Shown piece after piece: positions 49,636 to 57,408 of a stretch of 64,000 nucleotides of DNA. Source of the DNA: Rhizomicrobium sp. (GTDB lineage: Bacteria > Pseudomonadota > Alphaproteobacteria > Micropepsales > Micropepsaceae); the NCBI GenBank assembly GCA_037200985.1, contig JBBCGJ010000001.1, positions 3,882,756 to 3,946,755 on the forward strand. The letters run 5' to 3'. The position numbers and the translations under genes were made by a program. The notes below the pieces were generated by a model. That model was not told the DNA's origin and ran no database searches. It worked only from the letters and a program-made list of their open reading frames with translations. The number at the start of each line of letters is the position of its first letter. Position 1 is the stretch's first letter.

Positions 49636-51012
49636 TCATCCCGCCGCCACGCGCTGTTCGCCGTGGTTGGGGATCGCCAGGCCCGATTGCGAATATTCCC
49701 GCAGCTTGTTGCGCAGGGTGCGGATCGAGATGCCCAGGATGTTCGCGGCATGCGTGCGATTGCCCAGGCAATGGTCCAGCGTGTCCAGGATCAGGTCGCG
49801 CTCGACATCGGCGACGGTGCGCCCGACGAGGCCGCGCGTCACCGCGACCGCGTTGTTCACCGCGGTCTGCACCGGCGCGGGCAGATCGCTCACCGCCCGG
49901 TTTCCGACCTGGGTGCCGTCCGGAAGGCGGATCGCCTCGGGCTGGATGTCCGGCCCGCTCGCGAGGAGCACGGCGCGATGGATGGTGTTCTCCAGCTCGC
50001 GGACATTGCCGCGCCAGGGATGGCCGGCGAGCAGCCTCTCCGTCACGGGCGCGATGGCGCGATAAGCCACGCCGTTGGCCTGGGCGTATTTGTGCGCGAA
50101 ATGCCGCGCCAGCGCCTGGATGTCCCGCGGGCGCTCGCGCAACGCGGGCAGCCGAAGGTTCACGACATTGAGGCGATAGAGCAGGTCCTCGCGGAACGTG
50201 CCGTGCTTCACCGCTTCGGCGAGGTCGCGGTTGGAGGTCGCGATGATGCGGATGTCGACCTTGACCGGCTTGGTGCCGCCGACGCGGTCGATCTCGCGCT
50301 CCTGGATGGCGCGCAAGAGCTTGGCCTGCAGCCGCGCGTCCATCTCGCTGATTTCGTCCAGCAGCAGCGTGCCGCCATTCGCTTCCTCGAACTTGCCGAT
50401 GCGCCGCGCGATGGCGCCGGTGAAGGCGCCCTTCTCATGGCCGAACAATTCGCTTTCGAGCAGGTTCTCGGGGATCGCGGCGCAGTTGACCGAGATGAAC
50501 GCCTTGTCCGCACGCTGGGACTTCCTATGGATATAGCGCGCCATCACCTCCTTGCCGGTGCCGCTTTCGCCGGTGATGAGGATCGAAGCCTCGCTCGGCG
50601 CCACCTGGTCGGCGAGGGAGATCACCGCTTCCATCGCGGGATCCTCGAAGATCATCTGGTGGCTTTCGTCGGCCACGGCCGCCAGCACGGCGGCGATCAG
50701 CTCGGGATCGGGCGGCAGCGGCAGGTATTCCTTGGCGCCGGCGCGGATCGCGTCGACCGCGCTCCTCGCATCCGTGCCGATGCCGCAGGCCACGACCGGC
50801 GTGCAGATGCGCTCGGTGGAGAGCCCGCGCACGAGCTGGCCGATGTCGCATTTGACGTCGCAGAGCACGAGGTCGGCGCCCTTGCCGCCGCGCAGGCTCG
50901 CCAGCGCCTGTTCGATGTCGATGGCGTGGGTCACCTTGGCGCCGCGGTCCATCGCGATCTTGGTCGCGGTGGTGAGCTGGCCTTGGAGCTGTCCGACGAT
51001 GAGTAGTCTCAT
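49636..51012 (-). CDS. flbD: Sigma-54 dependent flagellar activator FlbD
   Basis: A 458-residue NtrC-type activator. The AAA+ domain has GESGTGKEVMARYIHRKSQR (Walker A), ESELFGHEKGAFTGA (sigma-54 contact loop) and GGTLLLDEISEMDARLQAKL (Walker B). The C-terminal Fis-type helix-turn-helix is DTLDHCLGNRTHAANILGIS with RTLRNKLREYSQSG. The receiver-like N-terminus (MRLLIVGQLQGQL) lacks the acidic pair that binds Mg, as in Caulobacter FlbD, whose activity is set by hook-basal-body assembly rather than a kinase. Confidence 0.93.
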   Translation of the reverse strand: MRLLIVGQLQGQLTTATKIAMDRGAKVTHAIDIEQALASLRGGKGADLVLCDVKCDIGQLVRGLSTERICTPVVACGIGTDARSAVDAIRAGAKEYLPLPPDPELIAAVLAAVADESHQMIFEDPAMEAVISLADQVAPSEASILITGESGTGKEVMARYIHRKSQRADKAFISVNCAAIPENLLESELFGHEKGAFTGAIARRIGKFEEANGGTLLLDEISEMDARLQAKLLRAIQEREIDRVGGTKPVKVDIRIIATSNRDLAEAVKHGTFREDLLYRLNVVNLRLPALRERPRDIQALARHFAHKYAQANGVAYRAIAPVTERLLAGHPWRGNVRELENTIHRAVLLASGPDIQPEAIRLPDGTQVGNRAVSDLPAPVQTAVNNAVAVTRGLVGRTVADVERDLILDTLDHCLGNRTHAANILGISIRTLRNKLREYSQSGLAIPNHGEQRVAAG

Positions 51013-51032
51013 GGCACTCTTCCTTCCGCCGC

Positions 51033-51389
51033 TTACGACTGACCGGCTTTGATGATTTCCGTCATGGTGACGCCCAGGCGGTCCTCGACGAGGACGACCT
51101 CGCCGCGCGCGACCAGCCGGTCGTTGACGTAGATGTCGATCGCCTCGCCGACCTTGCGGTCGAGCTCGACGATGGTGCCCTTGCCGAGCTTGAGGAGCTG
51201 GCTGACCTCCATCGCCGACTTGCCGAGCACGGCCGAGACCGTGACGGGCACGTCGAACACCGCTTCCAGGTCCTGGGCGGTGCGCTTGATGTCGGCCTCC
51301 TGCGAGGCGTCGTTGGTCAGGAGCGCGTGGCCCGTGCCCGGCGCGTCATGGCCCAGATCGGGCAGATCGACATTGTCGCTGGCTGCCAT
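51033..51389 (-). CDS. fliN: Flagellar motor switch protein FliN
   Basis: A 118-residue protein: acidic N-terminus, then a SpoA domain (LEAVFDVPVTVSAVLGKSAM, LLKLGKGTIVELDRKVGEAI, VARGEVVLVEDRLGVTMTEI). This is the FliN C-ring subunit; FliM is not in this window. It is 3 bp downstream of fliH and 20 bp upstream of flbD. Confidence 0.95.
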   Translation of the reverse strand: MAASDNVDLPDLGHDAPGTGHALLTNDASQEADIKRTAQDLEAVFDVPVTVSAVLGKSAMEVSQLLKLGKGTIVELDRKVGEAIDIYVNDRLVARGEVVLVEDRLGVTMTEIIKAGQS

Positions 51390-51392
51390 GGT

Positions 51393-52013
51393 CTATTCCT
51401 CCGACGGATGTGAAAAACGCCGCGCGATCAGTTCGCCGATCGCGCTCTCGATCTGCTGGGCGGACCGTTCGGCCCCGCCGCCGCGCCATTCGATGCGGCA
51501 GTCCGCGGCGCCCATGGCCGCCTCGCCGCTGACCACGACGCGGCCCTCGAAGCCTTCCTCATGCGCGATCTCCGCAAGCTTGGCGCGCAGCAATTCGGCG
51601 ACGAGCGGGCTGGTGTGGAGCACGATGCGCGGCTCGCCGAGGGCCTGGTGCAGGGCATGGCGCAGCACGTCCTCGACGTCGGCTATGGGCAGTGCCGCGA
51701 CGGCGGCACCGGCAAGCTTGCGCGCCGCGGCGAGCGCGAGCATCGAGGCTTCCTCGCGCACCTCGTCGGTCGCTTTTGCCGAGCGCGTCACGACGGCCTT
51801 CAGCGCCTCGACCAGCTTGGTCACTTCCTGCGTTTGGGCTTCGGCGGCGCGGACCTGGCCGGCCTTCATGCCCTGCTCGCGCGCGCGGGCGGAGAGCTGG
51901 TCGATCTCGTCCATCGTATAGGCGCGCTTCTGGCGCGCCCGCGCGGCGTTGGAGACGAGGTCGCCCTCGGGGCGGAATTCGATGTCGAAGGTGTATTTCG
52001 CGGCTGTGCTCAT
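51393..52013 (-). CDS. fliH: FliH-like flagellar assembly protein
   Basis: A 206-residue protein. An N-terminal coiled coil (MDEIDQLSARAREQGMKAGQ, AAEAQTQEVTKLVEAL) precedes a FliH/HrpE-type C-domain (AAARKLAGAAVAALPIADVE, FEGRVVVSGEAAMGAADCRI ending in the conserved DxRIEW strand). Position between fliG and fliN supports FliH, the FliI regulator. Low overall conservation in this family makes naming partly contextual. Its start overlaps the fliG stop (TGATG). Confidence 0.82.
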   Translation of the reverse strand: MSTAAKYTFDIEFRPEGDLVSNAARARQKRAYTMDEIDQLSARAREQGMKAGQVRAAEAQTQEVTKLVEALKAVVTRSAKATDEVREEASMLALAAARKLAGAAVAALPIADVEDVLRHALHQALGEPRIVLHTSPLVAELLRAKLAEIAHEEGFEGRVVVSGEAAMGAADCRIEWRGGGAERSAQQIESAIGELIARRFSHPSEE

Positions 52014-53047
52014 CAGTACACCAGCTCGTCTTCGGCGTTGCCGTTGGCGATCATGATCTCGCCCTTGTTGGCGAGGTCCTTGGCGACGTTGACCATGCGC
52101 ATCTGCGCCTCGTCGACGTCCTTCAGGCGCACCGGGCCCATCGCCTCCATGTCCTCGCGGAGAATCTTTCCGGCGCGCTCGCTCATGTTGGAGAAGAACA
52201 CGTCGCGCAGCGTGTCGGTCGAACCCTTGAGCGCCAGCCCCAGCTTGTCCTTCTCGACATGGCGCAGGAGCGTCTGGATCGAGCCCGGATCGAGCTTGCC
52301 GAGGTCCTCGAAGGTGAACATCAGCGCCTTGATGCGCTCGGCGGAATCGCGGCTTCTCTCTTCCAGCGCGGTGACGAAGCGGCTTTCGGTCTGGCGGTCG
52401 AAATTGTTGAAGATTTCCGCCATGTGCTCATGCGCGTCGCGCTTGGCGGTGCGGGCGAGGTTGGACATGAATTCGATGCGCAGCGTCTGCTCGACCTTGT
52501 CGAGGATCTCCTTGGGCACCGATTCCATCCGCAGCATCCGCTGCACGACCTCAAGCGCGAATTCCTCGGGCAGCGAACCCAGCACGCGGGCGGCATGCTC
52601 CGGCTTGATCTTGGAGAGCACCACCGAGACGGTCTGCGGATATTCGTTCTTCAGGTAGTTCGCCAGCACGGTCTCGTTCACATTGGCGAGCTTGTCCCAC
52701 ATGGTGCGGCCGGCCGGTCCGCGGATTTCCTCCATGATCTGGGAGACTTTTTCCTCCGGCATCATGCGCGAGAGCAGCCGCTCGGTGGATTCGTAGGAGC
52801 CCATCAGCGAGCCGGTGCCGGACATCTGCGACACGAAATCGACCAAGAGCTTCTCGACCAGGTTGGAGCTGACCGAGCCCAGGGTCGACATGACCTGGGA
52901 CACTTCCTTGACCTCGTCCTCGTCCATGAGCTGCCAGAGGCGCTGCGAATGCTCCTCGCCCAGCGACAGCATGATGATGGCCGAGCGCTCGGCGCCCGTG
53001 AGCTGGCGGACGTCTTCCTTGGTGGCGGATTTGCTGCGGGGTGCCAT
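52013..53047 (-). CDS. fliG: Flagellar motor switch protein FliG
   Basis: A 344-residue FliG. N-terminal FliF-binding part [20 protein letters not shown]; middle [20 protein letters not shown] with [21 protein letters not shown]-terminal torque region with [20 protein letters not shown], conserved charged residues and [20 protein letters not shown]. Length is normal. It starts 6 bp after fliF. Confidence 0.96.
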   Translation of the reverse strand: MAPRSKSATKEDVRQLTGAERSAIIMLSLGEEHSQRLWQLMDEDEVKEVSQVMSTLGSVSSNLVEKLLVDFVSQMSGTGSLMGSYESTERLLSRMMPEEKVSQIMEEIRGPAGRTMWDKLANVNETVLANYLKNEYPQTVSVVLSKIKPEHAARVLGSLPEEFALEVVQRMLRMESVPKEILDKVEQTLRIEFMSNLARTAKRDAHEHMAEIFNNFDRQTESRFVTALEERSRDSAERIKALMFTFEDLGKLDPGSIQTLLRHVEKDKLGLALKGSTDTLRDVFFSNMSERAGKILREDMEAMGPVRLKDVDEAQMRMVNVAKDLANKGEIMIANGNAEDELVY

Positions 53048-53053
53048 GGTCTC

Positions 53054-54688
53054 TTATGCCGGTTCGTGGAGCCAGGTGCGGATGATGGCCAGCGCTTCCT
53101 CGGGATGCGCGCTGACCACTTCGCCGACCTTCTTGATGGAGGAATCGCGCACCTGCCCCTCGAACTGCGCGATGTCGATGGAGGACCGTTGCGGCGCCGC
53201 GATGGCGAGCGGCTGGCCGCTGGCGTCGAGCTGCGGCGTGCCGGGCGAAGGCGCGGCGCCGGCCGGCGCGGGCAGGGCGCCGGCGACCACCGGGCCGCCG
53301 CCGACCGTCGTGGTGGTCACGGTGATCGGCGAGAACATGCGCGCGATCAGGGGCCGCGCCACGAAGAAGCCGATCAGGAGCGCGGTCAGCGACAGGATCG
53401 CCACCTCGATGATCTTGAACCAGTCCTGGCCGTCGAGGCCGAGCAGCGGCGTCGGCGCCGGCGTGCCGTCGCTCACATCCATGCGGGCGAACGCCATGTT
53501 GTCGACCTGCACGATGTCGCCGCGCTTGGCGTCGAAGCCGATCGCCGACTTCACCAGATCGGAGATCTGCTTCATCTCGGCGGCGGTGCGCGGCTTGTAG
53601 GCGCCGCCGGTGCCCGGCGTTCCGTCCACCACGACCGCGACGGAGAGCCGCTTGATCGCCCCGCCGTCGACGGTGGAGGTCGTGATGTCCTTGTTGATCT
53701 CGTAGTTGGTGGTTTCCTCGGTGCGCGAGGCGTCGGATTTTCCGGCGTCGCCGGCCGGCGTGGGAGGGGCGCCGGGAAGCGCGCTGCCGACCGACACCGC
53801 CGCGGCGCCGCTGCCATTGGAATCGGTGTTGTTGGATTCGACCGTCTGGGTCGAGCGGACCACCTTGCTGTCCGGGTCGAAATGCTCGCTCGTCGTCGAG
53901 GTATGGGTGTATGACATGTCGGCCGTGACCTGCACGCGGACATGGCCGGGCCCGACCACGGAGGCGACGATGGATTCGACGCGATTGCGCAGCCGGTCCT
54001 CGAAATCGCTGGTTTCGGTGGCTTCGCCGATCGAGGCCGCGTTGGGTCCGGTCTTGCCGTCGCCGCCGGCGAGCAGGTCGCCCTTGTCGTCGACCACGGC
54101 GACGCGCTCCGGCGTCAGCCCGGCGACCGCGGCCGCCACCAGGTGCTGCACCGCCAGGACCTGGCCGCGTCCGAGCACGCCGCGCGTCTTGAGCACGACG
54201 GAGGCGGTGGGCGACTGGTCGTCGTGCGAAAAGATCTCCTTCTCCGGGATGACGAGGTGCACGCGCACGCCGTCGACGCCGTCGATGGTCTGGATCGACC
54301 GCGCCAGCTCGCCCTCGAGGGCGCGCAGGCGGTTGATGTTCTGCACGAAGGCGGTGGCGCCGAAGGCGTCCGACTTGTCGAAGATCTCATAGCCGACGCC
54401 GGCCGCCGGCAGATTGTCGGAGGCCAGCGTCATGCGCAGCTTGGTCACGTCGTCGGCGGGAACCAGGATCGTGCCGCCGTCGCCCTTGGCCTCGTATTTG
54501 ACGTTCAGCGAGTCGAGCTTGGCGGTGACGGCCGCCGCGTCGCGCGGCTCCAGGCCCGAGAACAGGATGGATTTGGGCGGCTCGGTCAGCGCGCCGGCGA
54601 TGTACAGGAAGAATGCGGTCAGCGCCGCGGCGACGCCCGCCATGACGCCGAACCGCGCCGCACCGATCGCTTTGACGAATTCCGGCAA
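53054..54688 (-). CDS. fliF: Flagellar MS-ring protein FliF
   Basis: A 544-residue protein. N-terminal helix (ARFGVMAGVAAALTAFFLYI), then two ring-building domains (ILFSGLEPRDAAAVTAKLDS, LEGELARSIQTIDGVDGVRV with HLVIPE) and a proline/serine-rich loop. A second helix follows (IIEVAILSLTALLIGFFVAR), and the C-terminal FliG-binding tail is VSAHPEEALAIIRTWLHEPA. First gene of a long leftward flagellar operon whose promoter region carries a CtrA-like box and a palindrome. Confidence 0.96.
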   Translation of the reverse strand: MPEFVKAIGAARFGVMAGVAAALTAFFLYIAGALTEPPKSILFSGLEPRDAAAVTAKLDSLNVKYEAKGDGGTILVPADDVTKLRMTLASDNLPAAGVGYEIFDKSDAFGATAFVQNINRLRALEGELARSIQTIDGVDGVRVHLVIPEKEIFSHDDQSPTASVVLKTRGVLGRGQVLAVQHLVAAAVAGLTPERVAVVDDKGDLLAGGDGKTGPNAASIGEATETSDFEDRLRNRVESIVASVVGPGHVRVQVTADMSYTHTSTTSEHFDPDSKVVRSTQTVESNNTDSNGSGAAAVSVGSALPGAPPTPAGDAGKSDASRTEETTNYEINKDITTSTVDGGAIKRLSVAVVVDGTPGTGGAYKPRTAAEMKQISDLVKSAIGFDAKRGDIVQVDNMAFARMDVSDGTPAPTPLLGLDGQDWFKIIEVAILSLTALLIGFFVARPLIARMFSPITVTTTTVGGGPVVAGALPAPAGAAPSPGTPQLDASGQPLAIAAPQRSSIDIAQFEGQVRDSSIKKVGEVVSAHPEEALAIIRTWLHEPA

Positions 54689-54738
54689 AGTGCCCTCCGC
54701 TCTCGAACGCGAAGCCGAAGGGGCCCCGCGCCGTGCTA

Positions 54739-54752
54739 GGCAAACATTGCCG
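54739..54752. promoter_or_regulatory. FlbD-type (ftr-like) site candidate in the fliF promoter
   Basis: GGCAAACATTGCCG, with perfect GGCAA-ACA-TTGCC symmetry. Twelve of 14 bases match the palindrome at 59131-59144 between the two sigma-54 promoters. It lies between the CtrA-like box (54762-54776) and fliF, the position from which FlbD represses fliF in Caulobacter. Confidence 0.65.
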
Positions 54753-54761
54753 TGCGGATGG

Positions 54762-54776
54762 TAAAGCCGGACTTAA
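54762..54776 (-). promoter_or_regulatory. CtrA box candidate upstream of fliF (TTAA-N7-TTTA)
   Basis: On the minus strand TTAA-GTCCGGC-TTTA, one mismatch from TTAA-N7-TTAA, about 75-88 bp upstream of the fliF start. The Caulobacter fliF promoter is CtrA-activated. It sits beside sciP, whose product blocks CtrA-driven transcription. Confidence 0.65.
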
Positions 54777-54792
54777 CGATGGACTGCGTCAA

Positions 54793-54877
54793 AGCGAATG
54801 GCGAATGGCCGATAGCGGGTAGGGATTCGATAACCTTTTTCGTCCCGCGCTCCCCCACTCGCTACTCGCCATTCGCT
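54793..54877. repeat. Inverted repeat AGCGAATGGCGA / TCGCCATTCGCT after sciP
   Basis: Perfect 12-bp arms at 54793-54804 and 54866-54877, with inner near-repeats (GATAGCGGGTAGGG, CCCACTCGCTACTCG). It overlaps the sciP stop (54876-54878) and may serve as its terminator hairpin. It resembles short palindromic repeats dispersed in alphaproteobacterial genomes. Confidence 0.55.
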
Positions 54878-55151
54878 AGTTACGATACTGCTGCACGCGC
54901 GTGGCGCGCAGGCCCGGCATGCCGAAGCGGTCGATCGCGCGCTGCCAGGCGAGGAATTCCTCCACGGTCAGCGTGTAGCGCTTGCAGGCGTCGTCGAGGC
55001 TGAGCAGGCCGCCGCGCACCGCGGCGACCACTTCGGCCTTGCGGCGGATGACCCAGCGCCGGGTTCCCGGTGGCGGAAGGTCGGCGAGCGTCAACGGGCT
55101 GCCGTCCGGCCCGATAACGTAGCTCACGCGTCCTTTTCTTTCTTCGACCAT
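54876..55151 (-). CDS. sciP: CtrA inhibitor SciP (DUF1153)
   Basis: A 91-residue protein: VSYVIGPDGSPLTLADLPPP followed by TRRWVIRRKAEVVAAVRGGL, LSLDDACKRYTLTVEEFLAW and QRAIDRFGMPGLRATRVQQY. This is nearly the full SciP sequence known from Caulobacter, where it binds CtrA and stops it recruiting RNA polymerase in early cell cycle. ATG 55151 (GGGAG upstream) is chosen; the open frame extends to 55256 with no homologous residues. It is adjacent to fliF, itself a CtrA target. Confidence 0.92.
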   Translation of the reverse strand: MVEERKGRVSYVIGPDGSPLTLADLPPPGTRRWVIRRKAEVVAAVRGGLLSLDDACKRYTLTVEEFLAWQRAIDRFGMPGLRATRVQQYRN

Positions 55152-55275
55152 GTTTTCTGGTCTCCCAACTTCATTACCCTCGCGCAAGCTACGCGCCCGG
55201 CCTCTAAGATTTTGCCAAGGGGCGTGGTAAACGAAGTCGTACGATTGCTCTTCCAATTTTACCGTTTGCGGAACT

Positions 55276-55305
55276 ATCGGCGCCGCGCCTGCGGCGGGCG
55301 CCGAT
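55276..55305. terminator. Hairpin after flgE
   Basis: ATCGGCGCC...GGCGCCGAT, perfect 9-bp arms, 16 bp past the flgE stop in its direction. No T-run follows, so termination would be Rho-assisted or partial. Confidence 0.4.
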
Positions 55306-55320
55306 GTTTCCGCGACTGCG

Positions 55321-56640
55321 TTACTGGATTTGTTCCAGCGTCTGCAGCATTTGATCGGCCGTGGTGATGATACGGGCCGACGCCGAATAGGCGCGTTGCG
55401 TCGTGATCAGGTTGGTGAACTCGGCGGCGAGATCGACGGTCGAACCCTCGAGCGCCTTGGACTGGATGGTTCCGGCGCCGCCAAGAGAGGCTTCGCCGAT
55501 GGTCGGCGCGCCGCTCGCATTGGACGCGGCATAGGCGTTGCCGTCCACCGCCTGCAATCCGTCGGGATTGGCGAAGGTGGCGACCGGCAGCTTGAACACT
55601 TTCTGCGTCAGGCCGTTCGAGAAGTGCGCCGACACGAAGCCGTCGGAATCCACCGAGACGCTCGACACCGCGCCGAACAGCGAGCCGTCGACCGAGGACG
55701 ACACCAGCGCAGACGGGTTGTCGAACTGCGTCACGCCGTCGGAATTGCCCGGCGTGCCCATGTCGAGGGAGATCGTCTGCGGGTTGAGGCCCGAAGCGGC
55801 CGCCCAGGGGATGGTGACGTTGATCGACCCGGTCGGCGTCGCGGACGCCGTGTTCGCCGTCTGCAGCGTGCCGTCGGCGTTGAAGGCCATCGTGCCCGAG
55901 GCGATCAGGTTGTTCGTCGGGCTGCCGATATTCGCGCCCGCCCCCTGATAGGTCACTTCATACGCCCAGGTGTTGGCGCCGGTCTTGGTGTAGGAGATCT
56001 GCAAGGGCTGCGTGCCGCCCTGGCTGTCGTAGATGTTGATGGTGCGCTGGAAATCCGGCGTGACGGCGCCGGACGCCATGGCGCCCGCGGTGTAGGGCGA
56101 GGTGATCGTCGTGCTCGACTGCAGATTGGCCTTGAACGACAGCTTGGTGGTCGCTTCCGCCTTGCCCGACAGGTTGTTCAGGTTGATGTTGGTCAGGTCG
56201 TTGCGGTCGGTCGGCACATTGCCGCTGCCGTCGAGCGGCCAGCCCATCAGGTAGAGCCCCGCCGCGTTCTGCAGATTGCCGCTGGAATCGGGCAGGAACG
56301 AGCCCGCGCGGGTATAGAGGTAGGACTGGCTCGCGCCCGAGCCGCCCGAGGTCGGGCTGACGACGAAGAAGCCGTTGCCCGAAAGCGCCAGGTCGGTGTT
56401 CGACTGGGTCGAATTGATGCCGCCCTGCGCCGTGACGTTCTGGATGGTGTGTGAGATCACGCTGGCCGAGGCATCGCTGCCCGAGCCGGCGCTGGACGCC
56501 AGCAAGGTCGAAAACGCGCTGTCGCTCGTCTTGTAGCCGACCGTGTTGACGTTCGCGATGTTGGACGAGGCGACGCTGAGGGCCTGGCTGTTGGCGCCAA
56601 GGCCCGCGACGCCGATCATCATTGCGCCATACAAGCTCAT
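55321..56640 (-). CDS. flgE: Flagellar hook protein FlgE
   Basis: A 439-residue hook subunit. N-terminal rod motif MSLYGAMMIGVAGLGANSQA with LSVASSNIANVNTVGYK; GGINSTQSNTDLALSGNGFF is the FlgE/FlgG core signature; the C-terminal EFTNLITTQRAYSASARIIT is the conserved helix ending in EQIQ. ATG 56640 is chosen; GTG 56649, three bases after GGAAGG, is also possible. Forms the universal joint outside the outer membrane. Confidence 0.94.
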   Translation of the reverse strand: MSLYGAMMIGVAGLGANSQALSVASSNIANVNTVGYKTSDSAFSTLLASSAGSGSDASASVISHTIQNVTAQGGINSTQSNTDLALSGNGFFVVSPTSGGSGASQSYLYTRAGSFLPDSSGNLQNAAGLYLMGWPLDGSGNVPTDRNDLTNINLNNLSGKAEATTKLSFKANLQSSTTITSPYTAGAMASGAVTPDFQRTINIYDSQGGTQPLQISYTKTGANTWAYEVTYQGAGANIGSPTNNLIASGTMAFNADGTLQTANTASATPTGSINVTIPWAAASGLNPQTISLDMGTPGNSDGVTQFDNPSALVSSSVDGSLFGAVSSVSVDSDGFVSAHFSNGLTQKVFKLPVATFANPDGLQAVDGNAYAASNASGAPTIGEASLGGAGTIQSKALEGSTVDLAAEFTNLITTQRAYSASARIITTADQMLQTLEQIQ

Positions 56641-56720
56641 TGTTTTCACTTTCCTTCCGCTGCGCGCCGGCTTCGGCCGACGCTGAGCGTTTCAGGCGCC
56701 CGTTTCTCGGGCGCAGGGTT

Positions 56721-57398
56721 TCAATCGAGGCTCTGGACGCCCGCGACGTCGGTGAGCTGCACCGGCATCGGGCCGACCATCAGCACGGGCGAGGCGCCGG
56801 TCATGTCGACCTCGCCCACCACGCCGGTGCTGGTCACGGTCGAGGTGACGGTGCTGCCGTCCGCCGCGGTCGCGGCTACCGTCAGCTTGTAGGTGCCGTC
56901 GGGAAGCTGCGTGCCGTTGGTGTTCTTGCCGTCCCAGGTGAAGGCGTGGGCGCCCGACGCGGTCTCGCCCGTGCCGCTATAGACCACGGTGCCGTTGGTG
57001 TCGGTGACGGTGAGCTTGGTGTTCGTCGCGGTGGTGTCGAGGTTGTAGGCCCAGATCGCCTGGCCCTTGGCGAGCGGCGCCTGGCCGTTCGCGATCGTCA
57101 CCGCCTTGCCGAGATAGGATACCGCATAGGAGCCCGTCTGGCTCGAGCCCTGGCCGATCAGGGTCTTGAGGTTGTCGTTGGTGTTGATCTGCTGCTCGAC
57201 CTGGCTGAACTCGACCAATTGCTGGGTGAACTGGTTGGAATCCATCGGATTCATCGGATCCTGGTTCTGCAGCTGCGTGGTGAGCAGCGTCAGGAAGGTG
57301 TCGAAATTTCCCGCGAGCTGCTGCTGCGCCGTCGGCGGCGTGGTGGCGGGGGGCGTCGTACCGGGGGGCGGTGTCGTGGAACTGGGAACGGTCGTCAT
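56721..57398 (-). CDS. flgD: Flagellar hook capping protein FlgD
   Basis: A 225-residue cap protein. Thr/Pro-rich start (TTVPSSTTPPPGTTPPATTP), then FLTLLTTQLQNQDPMNPMDS followed by FTQQLVEFSQVEQQINTN, which is the FlgD signature. The C-terminal Ig/Fn-like domain carries FTWDGKNTNGTQLPDGTYKL. Removed once the hook is complete. It lies 10 bp after fliK and 80 bp before flgE. Confidence 0.95.
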   Translation of the reverse strand: MTTVPSSTTPPPGTTPPATTPPTAQQQLAGNFDTFLTLLTTQLQNQDPMNPMDSNQFTQQLVEFSQVEQQINTNDNLKTLIGQGSSQTGSYAVSYLGKAVTIANGQAPLAKGQAIWAYNLDTTATNTKLTVTDTNGTVVYSGTGETASGAHAFTWDGKNTNGTQLPDGTYKLTVAATAADGSTVTSTVTSTGVVGEVDMTGASPVLMVGPMPVQLTDVAGVQSLD

Positions 57399-57408
57399 GG
57401 CTGTGGCC

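Noticed and set aside
47396..50065. An 889-codon plus-strand frame opposite flhA
   Set aside because: His/Asp/Arg/Gln-rich shadow of flhA and flbD codons; no recognisable domain.
55152..55270. CtrA box upstream of sciP
   Set aside because: Only TTTACC and TTGGC fragments with wrong spacing; no TTAA-N7-TTAA-like match.
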